NCBI GenBank assembly: GCA_963691655.1
Contig: OY829329.1
Span: 65,652,852-65,716,851, forward strand
Source: Toxonevra muliebris
Taxonomy: Eukaryota; Arthropoda; Insecta; Diptera; Pallopteridae
DNA: 64,000 bases
Direction: 5' to 3'
The translations under genes were made by a program, and so were the position numbers. Position 1 is the stretch's first letter. Every line of letters begins with the position of its first letter. Shown here one piece after another: positions 38,409-50,496 of this stretch. The notes under the pieces were generated by a model. It was not told the DNA's origin, searched no databases, and saw only the letters and a program-made list of their open reading frames with translations.

Positions 38409-39410
38409 ACACTGTGCAACAATTTGACGCTTTATAAAATCAAATATCGAATGTATACATTTTTAAGTCGGTGATTCCGATCTTGTACTCAGATTTTCTC
38501 TATCAAGTCTTAGATCCCCGGGATGTGAGCCAAGAAAAGGTTGGATTAAGGTCTTTTTAACCATCAAAGTCGCCTACTTTATTTTAATGGAGAATTTTTT
38601 CTGCGCAGATTGTTTACTACTTTTTCTAATGGTTATCCAGTATAAAAGGCTTTCAATAAAAAAAATCTAGTATTTGACTTTCAAAGGGTAACTTCTTAAG
38701 GAAAGTAATTTTGATCCTAGTAGATCCTAACAACTTTTTGATTAGAAATTTTTTTCTCAAAGACTGGTTGTTGCTTTTCTCAACGGTAAATCCTATTTAA
38801 AGGCATTATAGCAAAAAAAAAACTTTAATTTAGTCTGTCGAAAATTAATTTCTGGGAAAAAGTTAGACCTAGGTGACTTTGACTTTCAATGACTTCAACT
38901 ATTTTTTGACGAAAAAGATTTTTTCCGAAAAATTTTTATTATTTTTTCCAACTATTAATCCAGTACAAAAGGATTAAAAAAAAAAAAAATTTTTAGGGTT
39001 AATTTCTTTAAAAATATTTAGACCTAAGTAATTCCAACTGCTTTTCAATGAGGAACATTTTTTACCAACATCTAATAAAAGGTTTCGCGTTCGTTTACCC
39101 GGTATTGTCATATATCGAATAGAGGCTTCAAATCACACCCAAAAGGGTGGGTAAAAGGGGTTGGTGGAATGTTGCAGTCTAAGTTATTTTTTCCTTCCTT
39201 CCGTGATAAACAACTTTCTCTTAGCTATGAAACATGCACAAGGTAAAATAAAAAAATTTTTATATTGGTCCCGCGCATACCAAAATTATGGGGTTTTCCC
39301 CCCACACCGAGGATCCCAGACGTGATAGAGGAAATCTGAGTACAAGGTCGGATTCAGCGACCACGAATTACATTGGCATTCGACATTTTAATATTCCTGT
39401 TGCACTGTGT
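38409..39410. mobile_element. 1-kb non-autonomous element with about 115-bp inverted arms
   Basis: The left end is ACACTGTGCAACA (38409-38421). The right end, reversed, is ACACAGTGCAACA (39398-39410). Inner parts of the arms also match in inverted order, including CTTGTACTCAGATTT and CTCTATCA, followed by GATCC near the inner limits at about 38520 and 39305. I found no convincing target duplication and no transposase, so the superfamily is unassigned. A phrase in the right arm, TCGCTGAATCCGA in reverse, also occurs in the 122-bp array at 52846-54130. Confidence 0.7.
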
Positions 39411-41040
39411 TGTTAGTCAATTGAACCGCAAGTATGCCTAAAAATATTCAATGTAAATAAATAAAAATATACCTAAAAGTATGCAATACTTTTTTCTGCA
39501 TGTTAACCTAATTCTTTTTTATACGCTTTTTATTCTGTTTTTTTTTTAACTATATTTTTCTAGTCAACATAATTTCTTTTTTTAATTTAGCAATTGTGGG
39601 TTTTATTTATTGATTTAATTAAAAATATGCTTGTAACTATGAAATATATTTGCCAATTAAATAAATCTTATTGCCGAATCAACAAGCATTTGATTACATT
39701 TTTCTGGTTTAAACAATTGATTAAACCGTCGAGCACTGATTTGATCTCATATAATGACAGAACAAAATTAGAAAGAGAGCGCTGATTTCTATGAAATTTT
39801 ATATGCTAATAAATTTTGGTTTGCTAAACTCAGTCAGGCAATTTTAATTAAGCTGTTTTGGTTTTGCCACAAGAAAGCTATAATTTGAAAATAGGCGATT
39901 TGATTTTAAACTTTTCAGATTAAACAATTTTGATTGGAATCCTTTAATGTTGGGATAAATGTTATATTAATGAATGTAACTTTTGACTTTTTACACTTTT
40001 ATTCATTTTTCAGAGCACGATTGCATACTTTTAGGATTAACAAAGAAAGTTCAATTCAAATTTTTGTCGAAAAAAGAGAACGTGTTCAAACCAATTTTCA
40101 ATTTGAATTATTTCCTGAGAGCGGAAGATAGCAAAGCATGTTTTTGCATACACCGATAAAGAAAGAAATCTTCTAAAATTGAAAAAAAGGCATATTTTTT
40201 AAATTTCCTCTCCCAAAATTCGTCACGTACAGTGCCCGTCAAAGAAATAGCAGTGACGAATGAAAAATGTTTCATATTATCACTCAAAAAATATATATAT
40301 TTTTTTTTTTGTGGTATCTTTAAACAATATTTAGATATGAATAATAGCTTCAAATTTTTTATAATTATAATAAAAATAGTTGTAAGTCAGCGGTTTTACA
40401 AAAAACTCCAACAAATCCTGACAGTCCATGATTTAAACGGCCAAAAAATGGCAGTGCTTTGTATGAAACTAGAAACAAGATTTTGGAATCAGCTTTAATG
40501 TTTCTGCTAAATAACCTTCATCATAATCATCTTTGGCTCGACGGTCCTAATTGAATTCTCACAATTTTCGCCTCTAGACGTCGCGAAACCGATGCAGTTG
40601 ACCGACGTCGTTAACGGTGTCTTTTGACGACCTCGATAGTCTTGTGGGTAGTGCACTTTTTCAATATCTCAATTATAAGTGTTAAAATCTGAAATTACCT
40701 AGTAGGCATATATGATTCGTTGGGCTGTATCAAGTAAAATAGAAATGCATAACTTTTGTTTTTTTTTATCATTTTATTGAGAAAAATAACCAAAAATTAA
40801 AATTTATACCAATTATTCAATGTGAAATTTATGGAAACAATATATTTCGGCTATATAGAAAATCAAAAATTTTATTTTTTCACAAAAAAAAAAAAAAAAC
40901 AGCTGGTATTCTCACATATGCGCATTGATACAGAAAGCTGCAATCTACGAAATCCTTATTGTGGTTTAGATTTTAGACGTCAGATGGCTCCACTATTATG
41001 TGACAGCATGGGCAGAGAAGGGTTAAGCTTTCGTAGGTGG
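39411..41040. other. AT-rich non-coding stretch
   Basis: No gene is supported. A possible Tc1-like terminus, TACAGTGCCCGTCAAAGAAA, lies at 40229-40248 but no paired end was found. TAAAAGTATGCAA recurs near 39474. Confidence 0.5.
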
Positions 41041-41046
41041 AGGTTA

Positions 41047-41307
41047 GGTGGAGGGTGGTGAATCACACCCGAAAGTATGCTGCCTTATTATTAGTATAAA
41101 CAGATTAAGAAAGGCGAACTTTTAATATTAAGAATAGGACCCTGAAAGTATGCCACGCTTTTATTATTTTGTATGTAAATATTGTGGTGGTTACTTTAAA
41201 CTTACGCATCGCCAGGTGAAGGGTGGTGAATTGCACCCGAAAGTATGCAGTCTATTATCAGTATAAACGGATTGAGAAAGGTGAATTTTTAATATTAAAA
41301 ATAGGAA
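41047..41307. repeat. Direct duplication, two about 92-bp units 168 bp apart
   Basis: GGTGGAGGGTGGTGAATCAC (41047) through AATATTAAGAATAGGA is repeated with about ten changes from 41215 to 41307. Both copies contain CACCCGAAAGTATGC or a one-base variant. Confidence 0.8.
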
Positions 41308-41937
41308 ACAGCAAGCCTAAAAGTATGCACATAATTTATATATCAAAAATGGTTGTTGGATATACTTATATACTAATGGAATTAATTAAATATATCAAAA
41401 ATTGTTTTTATTTATTATATGTTTTATCGTATAGTTTATTTTAGTTTATAGTTTATTCTTTCCTAATTATAATTGTAAAATAATATCAACATTAGACGAT
41501 GTAGACGTGCAAAAAGCAAAGAAAGTGCTTTGAAAATAGAATATGAAAAAAGTTTTATAATAAAGTAAACAATAATATGTAAAGTATGTTATCACATCAT
41601 GTGACGAGTGCAGAAGGGACCCATTTTAGTTTTTTCTTAGGGCATTCTTGGTGTGTTTTCTTTCGTCTTTGTAAGCGTCTTCATTGTCTGTGGTGTTGCG
41701 TTGGATCATTTTCTTCTATGCCACGTTTTTCGTATCAATCAGATGACACTCGTCATCTCACCAGGTTTCATTCCTTCTTCTTGTGGCGCTTCCTATTCTC
41801 GTTGTTGCGGAGATTTTTATTATGGATTTTAGGTTTCCCAAATAATATTGAAGCTTTCATCGTTTGGGTTTTTTCATGCATTGATGTGTTCTGATATTGA
41901 TTGCTGAGTAACCTTAAGATTTATTGAAATGTATTGA
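41308..41937. other. Non-coding stretch
   Basis: No gene is supported. A 102-codon plus-strand frame at 41586-41894 is Phe/Cys/Trp-rich with no motif that I know. Confidence 0.45.
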
Positions 41938-42078
41938 CCACAACATCCTGATAGTTATCCTTGTATGTGCATGGACTGATAACCAATCAGAAGGAAGCTT
42001 CCTGGAATTATAGGCCATAGCATCCTTATAGTTATCCTTGTATGTACATTGATCTATAACCAATCAAAAGTGGGGAAG
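41938..42078. repeat. Direct duplication of about 70 bp
   Basis: CATCCTgATAGTTATCCTTGT with TATGTGCATGGACTGATAACC near 41944 is repeated near 42019 with small changes and the same downstream GGAAGCT. Confidence 0.75.
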
Positions 42079-43849
42079 CTACCTCGAATTTCAAGTCGCT
42101 GGCTCAATTAGAAATATTTTTAAATTGCAATTAAAATCGAAAAAGGGTCAGGACAGACTTATTCATGAGGAATTTAGGAGTTAACTTCAACTAAAAAAAA
42201 ACCTGGAAGTATGCAACATAAATTCCTACAAATTATCCCTAAAACTATGCAATAGTTTTTCTTATATAATCTACCAAAATCTGTATATGAAGGATGATTT
42301 TATTGTTGTATGATTTTTCAGTGTAGAATTTTTAACAGTTCCATTTCAGAAAAAAATCACCCTTTTTAACAACCATTATCTTATATCCATAGTCCGAATC
42401 TGTCTCGGATGTTCCGATTGTCAAAAGTCTGGATAGCTAGAAACACATTTTCAAACTCAAATTCAAATGTTTGTAAATTTTTCATTAGTTTCTAAGAAAT
42501 TAGAATTTTTTTCTTATGACTTTCCAATTGCGTTTAAGAATTTCGAATTTAATTTCCGGTTTCAATTTAATTTCTTTAATTAATTTTCATTTTAATACAT
42601 TTACTCTTGCATAATAGAAAAATACAAATTGACATTCTTCTTCTATTCACAGTTTAATTGAACTTTTTGACATGCTGTTGTTTTGTTGTTTTACGAAAAA
42701 GCTTTGTTTAATCGCCTTACTTTGAAAAAGCGGTCAATAGTCAGTGCTAAGAATTTAACAATCAAAAAAATTTTAACCAAACAAATGTGGGATAAATAAA
42801 TAGAAAACCACTGGTATGGTGACATGTGTGTGGTTAACACTTTGCAAAAAAGGTGCACATATACAAACAAATAGCCTCACACCTGACACCTGAACACTCT
42901 TAACCTGTCAATTAAATAAATTTTTGAGGTTATCAGCTTTTCCTTTACGCAAAAATATTTTAGATTTTGTTTGTGTTTTTGTTTTTGTTTGATTTCAAAA
43001 ATTTTCTAAATACTTGTAAGTATTGAAAATTAAGTGTAATGGGAAAGTGTTTTTTTTTTTCTCAAAAATGGAAATCCTTTAATTATAAATAATAGAATTC
43101 TCTTTATACAAATATAGGATATATATATATGTATGTATGTGTGTATGTGTCTTTAGAATAATCAACAACAACAACAAACAATAATAACAAATGCACAAAC
43201 ATTAAGAAAAAGAAACAGAGAATTTCTTATTGTTAGTTTTCCGTTCATAAATGTAATTTATGTGTGTAAATATACATGTGTGTGTGTGTGTGTGTGCATG
43301 TATGAGTTTTCAAGAAAACTTTTAATTGTCTCATTTATAAGAAGGAAAAACAACAACAACCAAATAAAGCAATAAAATATCCTTAATTTCTTTGTGCTCT
43401 TGGACTCTCTCTTTCTCTGCTCCTCGGTTTTGTTGTTATTGTTGTTAACCTTTATCCGCAACATTCAAAATATTTATTTTAGTAAACAAACCCAATAACA
43501 AAAACAACAACAACAGCAATAGAAACAACAAAATTTTACAAATTACAGCAGAACTCATTTAAAGAGTTGTTTGTTTGTTATTGTTGTTGTTGTTTCTATT
43601 GCCCTGGTAATGTTGTTGTTGCTGTTGTTGTTTTAGCTTTAGCTTTTGTTGCGGTCCAGTGGTAAAAGTAAAAGAAACAAAAGACGAAGAAGCAGAAGAA
43701 ACCATTAGTGCCCATTTACTTTTATACATTGCTACAAAATATTTTCGATATGTTACTATTTTAGTTGCATGTAGGTGGATAAACCAAGCATGCGGGTCAT
43801 ACAGAAAGTTTACAACATTCTTTATATGAGTTTTTAAGTTTTCGAAACT
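42079..43849. other. Non-coding stretch with CAA/TTG inverted runs
   Basis: No gene is supported. (GT)n lies at 43277-43297. Complementary runs AACAACAACAGCAATAGAAA (43503-43522) and TTTCTATTGCCC with TTG repeats (43580-43605) could pair as a stem. Confidence 0.5.
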
Positions 43850-46040
43850 TTTTTTTTTCTTTTTAAATATGTATTAGTCGTTGTAAAAAGCTGCCGCATA
43901 TGGAGACATAATTTCAGGGATGAGTCTAATGCAGAAACTACTGAGTTGTTTGCCAATTTTAAAATATTGTCCATTTTTAGAATTTTGTTCTCTTTAAGAA
44001 TTTTGACCACTTTTAGTATTTTGTCCATTTTTAGAATTTCGTCCTTTTTTTAAATATTGCCCATTTTTAGAATTTATTCTAAATTTCAAATTTTATCCAC
44101 TTTCAGACTTTTGTCCACTTTTTGGAATTTTTTTCAGAAATTTGTCCAATTTTAGAATTTCGTCCACTTGTAGAATTTTTCCATTTTTAGAATTTCGTCC
44201 CTTTTTAAAATATTGTCCATTTTTAAGATTTTCCCCAATTTTAGAATTTTCCTACTCTCAAAATTTGGTTCACTTTCAGAATTTTGTCTATTTGTAGAAT
44301 TTTGTCTATTTTTAGAACTTCGTCCTTCTTTAAAATGTTGTCCATTTTTCAAAATGTATATCAAATTTCGAATTTACCATTTTTAGAATTTTTCAACACT
44401 TTCAGAATTTCGTTCACTTGTAGAATTTAGTCCACTTGTAAAATTTCATCCATTTTTAGAATTTCGTCTCTTTTTAAAACATTTTTAAAATTTTTCCCAG
44501 TTTTAGAGTTTAGTCCTCTTTGAGAATTTTGTCCAATTTTAGAATTTTCCTACTTTCGGAATTTCGTCTACTTTCGTCGCTTTTTAAATTATCGTCCATT
44601 TTTAGAATTTTTCCCAAATTTCGATTTTTGCCCTACTTAAAAATTTTGTCCATATTTAAAATTTTGTTCACTTTCAGAATTTCGTTCACTTCCAAATTTT
44701 TTCCACTTTTTGAATTTTTTCTAATTTTAAAATTTTGTCTTCTTTAAGAATTTTGAAATTTTTTAAAATATTGTCCATTTTTAGAACTTCATCTCTTTTT
44801 AAAATATTGTCCATTTTTAGAATTTTTCCTAGTTTTAGAATTTTTTCCACTTTTCATTCCCAATTTCAGAATTTTGTCCCTTTTTAAAATATTGTCCATT
44901 TTCAGAATTTTTCCCAAATTTCGAATTTTGTCTAATATCAAAATTTTGTCCACTTTTAGAATTTTTTTTCTTTTTCAGAATTTCGTCCAATTTCAGAATT
45001 TTGTCCATTTTGGGAATTTTGTATATTTTTAGAATTTTTTCCATTTTCAGAATTTTGTACAATTTCAGAATTTTGTCTACTTTCATAATTATGTGAACTT
45101 TCAGAATTTCGTCCCTTTTTAAAATATTGTCCATTTTCAACATTTTTTCCAAATTTCGAATTTTGTCCTATTTCAAAATTTTGTCCAATTTCAGAATTTT
45201 GTGCAATTTCAGAATTTTGTCCACTTTGAGAATTTTGTCCACTTTCACAATTTCGTCCAATTTCAGAACTTTGTCCATTTTGGGAATTTTGTCTACTTTT
45301 AGAATTTTTTCCACTTTCAGAATTTTGTCCAATTTCAGAATTTTGTCTTCTTTCAGAATTTTGTCCACTTTTAGAATTTTTTCCACTTTCAGAATTATGT
45401 CCAATTTCAGAACTTTGTGTACTTTCAAAAGTTTTTAAACTTTCAGAATTTTGTCCAATTTCAAAATTTTGTCCACATTTGGAAGTTTTTCCACTTTCAA
45501 AATTTAGCCCAATGTCAAATTTTTTTCTGATTTTAAAATTTTTTCCCCTTTAAGAATTTTGTGCAACTTTAAAATTTTGTCATTTTTTTAAATATTGTCC
45601 ATTTTTAGAACTTCGTCCTTTTTTAATTGTCAAATTTTAGAAATTTTCCTAGTCTTAAAATTTTGTCCATTTTCAAAATTTTGTCCACTTTTAGAATTTT
45701 GTCCATTTTCAGTATTTTGTCTACTTTTATAATTTTTCCTTATTTCAGAATTTTGTCCGCTTTCACAATATTTTCCATTTTTTAAATTTTTCCCAATTTT
45801 AGAATTTTGTCCATTTTAAGAACTTTGTCCATTTTTAGAATTTTGTCCATTCTTAGAATTTTGTCCATTTTTAGAATTTTCTCTTTTCTTATAATTTGTA
45901 ATGTAAACTTTTAATTTTTGTCCTTTTTTAAATATTGTCCATTTTTGGAATTTTTCACAGATTTGAAATCTTGTCCACTTTCCGAATCTTTTCCACAGAA
46001 TTTTGGCAATTTTTGAACGTTTTTTATCCATTTTTAGAAT
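43850..46040. repeat. Degenerate 18-bp tandem array, TTTTAGAATTTTGTCCAC type
   Basis: About 120 units of 18 bases with the consensus TTTyAGAATTTTGTCCAy, best preserved at 45165-45420. The period is divisible by three, so minus-strand frames stay open for up to about 105 codons with a six-residue KILKVD-type repeat. Units drift widely and single-base indels break the frames, which argues against selection for protein. Confidence 0.93.
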
Positions 46041-46437
46041 ATTTGTTAATTTTTTACAAAAGGTTTTTTCCATTGTGGAAGAGATTTGATCGATTTTCGT
46101 GAGCTTTGTTCATTTTTAGAGAATGTTATCCACGTTTAGCCAAGTTTTTAATATTTTTATCCATTTTAAAAAAATTAAGTATGTCGATTCTGAAGAGTTT
46201 GTCTAGTTTTAGAATTTTGTCGTATTGTAAAAATCAATGCAGGGAACTACTGAGTTTTGTTTATATTTATAGCGCTTGCAGATATTTGTATACAATATCT
46301 GAAAAAATTTAGAATGTGATTTTCTCCAACGAAAGGTACCGTTGAATCATCAACGTCGGTCCATATCGGGATGAAATGAGTTCTTTCGGAAAAAGTTCTA
46401 CAGAAAAAGCAAATTGAAGAAGCAACCCCAAATTTTT

Positions 46438-46558
46438 AAGCTCAGACTCTCTCAAGAAGAAATCTCTTCTTGAAAATTTTGAAGTAGCCAGAATTATGTA
46501 ACTCAAGCTCAGACTCTCTCTTTTCTTGAAAATTTTGAAGTAGCCAGAATTATGTAAC
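46438..46558. repeat. Tandem duplication of about 55-64 bp
   Basis: AAGCTCAGACTCTCTC followed by TTCTTGAAAATTTTGAAGTA to ATTATGTAACT occurs twice in direct succession (46438-46502 and 46504-46558). The copies are almost identical, so the event is recent; the second copy lacks an AAGAAGAAATC segment. Confidence 0.88.
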
Positions 46559-49084
46559 TGGTTTTTTTTTTTGTAGGTACTTATACACTAAAAAATAAGT
46601 AAACTGGAAAAGTTGTTTTCTAACTTACTCTATACTCTAACTTACTCTATATGTTTCTATTATCAAGAAATTCTTTTGTGCCTCGTTCGTGCTTTCGTAA
46701 ACATTCAACTTAATTTTCCTTTTTGAATTCATTTCAAGCTATGATAATTTAAAGAAAAAAAACTTAAAAACAGTCTCTATATTAAAGATGATTTTTTTTT
46801 TTTAATTTCATTTTTCTCACTTCAATTTTAATTGCAACGACACTTTTTGTATGCAGCATTGACTATTAGCCCGAAGGGGTTTCCTTCTTCTGTTTCCTTT
46901 CCCTCCTGGACTTACTCAAAATATTTTTGATTAAAAAAACACACACACACACACATCTACAAACACATAAAACCAGCATAAGTACACTTACTAGTTATAC
47001 TTCATTCATCGGCAAAAAAAAAAACCCACCCACGCCTACTTTTCTACGACATTACCAGGCAATATGATCAGCAGTTCCCACACTGCCTCCACTCCCTCCT
47101 TCACCATCGGGTGCCCATATCTTCAATGATGATTATTCAACTTGATTGCTTCTTTTGAGCTCATTTTGTGTAAAATATCTACAGAAAATTACTGCCAAAG
47201 CCCATTGACAAGAAACAGAAGCAGTAAAAGAAGCAAAAGGATGAAAGAAACAACAGAAAACAATAAAAAAAAGTAGGTGCTGTGAGCACAAAGCAACAAA
47301 AAAAAAAGCAATAGAAATTCAACGCATTCAAACGCATCAAGAGAAAGAAAAAACAAAAACTGTACATATTGAAAACATTTACATACTGCAGGAGCATATA
47401 GCAGCAGCAGCAGCAGTAATGAAACTAAGAATGCAATTCATGGTGTGCCCAGCATGAAGTCGAAGTCGTTTAAAAATTTACATCCTTACATCTTTCCATA
47501 TGCACCCATACACATTCTATATACTTACATAAACTTTGAATGACATTTTCTTTATTTGTTTTGTATAAGTGTGTGTATGCATGATACATAGAAACACACA
47601 TACATACAAAGAGAAAGAGAGAGAGCGATTCATACACACACATACTTACGTACTTTTATGCTGAGGATATGCTCTACGTTTCGATTACAACATTTTGCTT
47701 TAGGCCAACAAAAATACATAAAAAACAAAAGCAAACAAAAAAAAACACACACACACATACACACACTCATAAAAAAAAGGACAGAAATGAAGAAGAAATA
47801 TTTTGAGTGAATGTGATATGTCGTTCCGTATTGTATCATAGAAAAGTATGCTGCAAATTTCCACATCGTTTCTATTTCTAGTTTTGTTATTTTTTTTGTT
47901 TCTTGCTTGCTCTAAATTGAGAGCAGATATTATTTGGAGCAACAACAATATTTTTAAATTTACTTAGAAAATGGAACAACAAACATTCTTTAAAAAAATA
48001 ATTGGCAGTTGGAAACTCTTCTTTTTTGTTGTTGGAAATATTACAGATTTTTTTTTTTTTTTTTGAAATGTAATTAAAACAGAATTTCAATTTTGATTAT
48101 TAGGTTTAAGGGAAATATGTGCAATTGATCTACATAGTTCTGACAAGCGACCTACGGAGTTTCCATTGTGTTTATTTAACTCAATCAAAATATTTTTATT
48201 AAGGGGAGAGGAAAAGTGTAGGTTTTCATTTATAATTCAGTTTTCTGCTAATTTCTCATAAATTTTTTTCTTATATGAAAACAAATTAAAAATGGTAAAA
48301 TTTTTTAGAAAAATTTAACAATTTAGCGGTCTTCATTTGAATGCATAATGCAATTATGTTCCCCATTAAATTCACTCTTATGTTAAAGAAAAGTATTCTG
48401 TACTTTTCGGCATAATTTTCCTTGAATAAGCGAGTGATTTACAATTTAAATGAACTTGGTTTTTATTTATACCATACAATTGATTATTTAGTTTGTGAGA
48501 GTTTTCAAATCGTTTTTCGCCATGTGGTAATGGAAAAATAGCAATTCAATACTTTTTTCACGATTTTTTTCAATACTTTTTGAATAAATATTTTAGAATT
48601 CAGTTTAAAATCAAAGGTAAATATTTGTAAACGTGAAAGTTCTTATGCTATATTTTAACAAATTTAGCTTTGAATTTGAAATTGGCTACTTCAAAGTTGC
48701 AGTGCCTCACTCTTTGTACCTCCCTATTTCTCTTACCCCTTCCTGCCTGCTAGTTTTTATTTCTCTCTGTCTTTCTCTCTGGCTCATCTCATTCCTACTT
48801 TCTTTTTCCCCCCTCCTTATTCCCTCCCTTGTTAAACTTATTTCTGTGGCAATAAGGAATAACAGCTTAACTCATAAGTCGACTAAAAACCTGTTGCGTA
48901 TTTTTCATTATAAAACCCAAAATATTGAAAGTTCTTCAATAATAATTGGAGTTTAATTAATAAAAAACTATGGAGACTGCTAAATTGCAAAAAAATTTGT
49001 TTGAAAACTTTCAACATTTTGGGATTTATAATATAAAATACGCAGCAGGTTTTTATTCGAGTTTAGCTGTTATTGCTTGTTGCC
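46559..49084. other. AT-rich non-coding stretch
   Basis: No gene is supported. CA-rich tracts lie at 46940-46955 and 47745-47765, a CAG run at 47401-47416 and a poly-T tract at 48047-48063. The plus strand becomes pyrimidine-rich from about 48715. Confidence 0.5.
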
Positions 49085-50278
49085 ACAGATTTCTCTCTCT
49101 CTCTCTCTCCCCTTCTACCTCTTTATTTGTGCTTCCCTCTTTTCCCCTTCTTCTTTATTCCTCCCTCATTCTAGTTCTTTCTTGCCTGCTCCTTTTTCCC
49201 TTCGCTCTTTTTCAATTTTTCTTTTCTCTCTCCCCTTTCTAATCTATTTCTCCCCCCTCTCCTCTTCTTTTTTCTTCCTCGTTTTCTCTTAATCCTGTTT
49301 TACCTATTTCACTTTTTCTATCTCTCTAGTTCCCATCCTTCGTTTTACTTCCTCCTTTCACCTTCCCTTTCCCTCCTTGTTTTCCCTCCCTCTTATTTCT
49401 GTCTTTTTTTCTCTTTTTCTTTCTTCCCTCGTTCTTCCTCCTTTCCTTTTATCCACTCCGTTCTACTCCCCTCTTTCTTTTTCCATTTTTACCCCCTGTC
49501 ACCCTTCCTCATTCTCCTTCCCTCTCCATCTTTTCCCTCTCACTTTCTCTTCCTCTATTCTTTTCTCTCTTTTTCACAGCTTCTTTCACCCTCCCTCTTT
49601 TTTCTTTGGTATAGTTCTCTCTTTCTCCCTACCACGTTCCTCTTCTTTCACCCTCCCTCTTTTCTCTTTGGTATAGTTCTCTCTTTCTTCCTTCCTTCTT
49701 CTGCCTCTATTTTGTCCTTTATCCTTCTTTCTTCGTCTATTCGCTTTCTTCTTTCTCTCTATTTCATTCTACTTATCTCCTTCTCCCTTCTTTTCTCCTT
49801 CCTCTTGCTGCATCTCTCTTTTCCCCTTCCTCTTTCTCTATCGCTCTTCCTTCCTTCATCTTTTTCATTCCTTCCTTTTTACTCCTCCTTTTTTCTTTCA
49901 ATTTACCTTTTTGCTTCCCTCTTTCTCTTCCTTTGTTCTACTTCCCCATATCTCCCAACCTTAATTTCTCTCCTTGTTTCCCCTTTTCTTTCCCTCTTTC
50001 TTCCTCCGCCTTCCACCTCCTTCCGTTTTCTATCCTCTTCTTCTTTTTTCTTGCTCTTTCCCCCTCCCCTCTCTCTTTTCAATCCTTCTTCCTCCTGACC
50101 TCGTTCCCTTCTTCTTCCTCCCTCTTTTCTTCCTTCGTATTTCTTCCTTCGTCTTTCTTCCTCTGTCCACATATCTCTTTCTCCCTTCCTCTTTACTTTT
50201 TCTTTTTTCCCTTCATTCTTCTCCTTCTCTAGTTTCTTTTTTCTCCCTTTCTCTTTACTTTTTCTTTTTAGTACTCTG
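49085..50278. repeat. 1.2-kb polypyrimidine tract
   Basis: The plus strand is almost entirely C and T, with phrases such as CTTTCTCCCTTCC in irregular order. An internal duplication of CTTTCACCCTCCCTCTTTT with TCTTTGGTATAGTTCTCTC occurs near 49583-49625 and 49644-49687. Open frames over it are Ser/Leu/Phe/Pro-rich on plus and Lys/Arg/Glu-rich on minus and are composition artefacts. It runs into the assembly gap. Confidence 0.92.
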
Positions 50279-50296
50279 CGTTTGATACCACTGCTT

Positions 50297-50496
50297 NNNN
50301 NNNNNNNNNNNNNNNNNNNNNNNNNNNNNNNNNNNNNNNNNNNNNNNNNNNNNNNNNNNNNNNNNNNNNNNNNNNNNNNNNNNNNNNNNNNNNNNNNNNN
50401 NNNNNNNNNNNNNNNNNNNNNNNNNNNNNNNNNNNNNNNNNNNNNNNNNNNNNNNNNNNNNNNNNNNNNNNNNNNNNNNNNNNNNNNNNNNNNNNN
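50297..50496. other. Assembly gap (200 N)
   Basis: Exactly 200 N. The round number suggests a placeholder whose true size may differ. Confidence 0.99.

Noticed and set aside
40229..40480. Complete Tc1-like element
   Set aside because: TACAGTGCCCGTCAAAGAAA resembles a Tc1-type end, but the similar downstream sequence is in direct, not inverted, orientation and no second TA-flanked end was found.
41586..41894. 102-codon plus-strand frame
   Set aside because: Phe/Cys/Trp-rich without known motif; neither strand showed a transposase signature.
45127..45438. Plus- and minus-strand frames with KILKVD or RILSTF repeats
   Set aside because: Both strands are open because the unit is 18 bases; indels elsewhere in the array break the frames.
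49377..50285. Ser/Leu/Phe-rich and Lys/Glu-rich frames over the C/T tract
   Set aside because: Pure base-composition effect; one frame even runs through the N gap.
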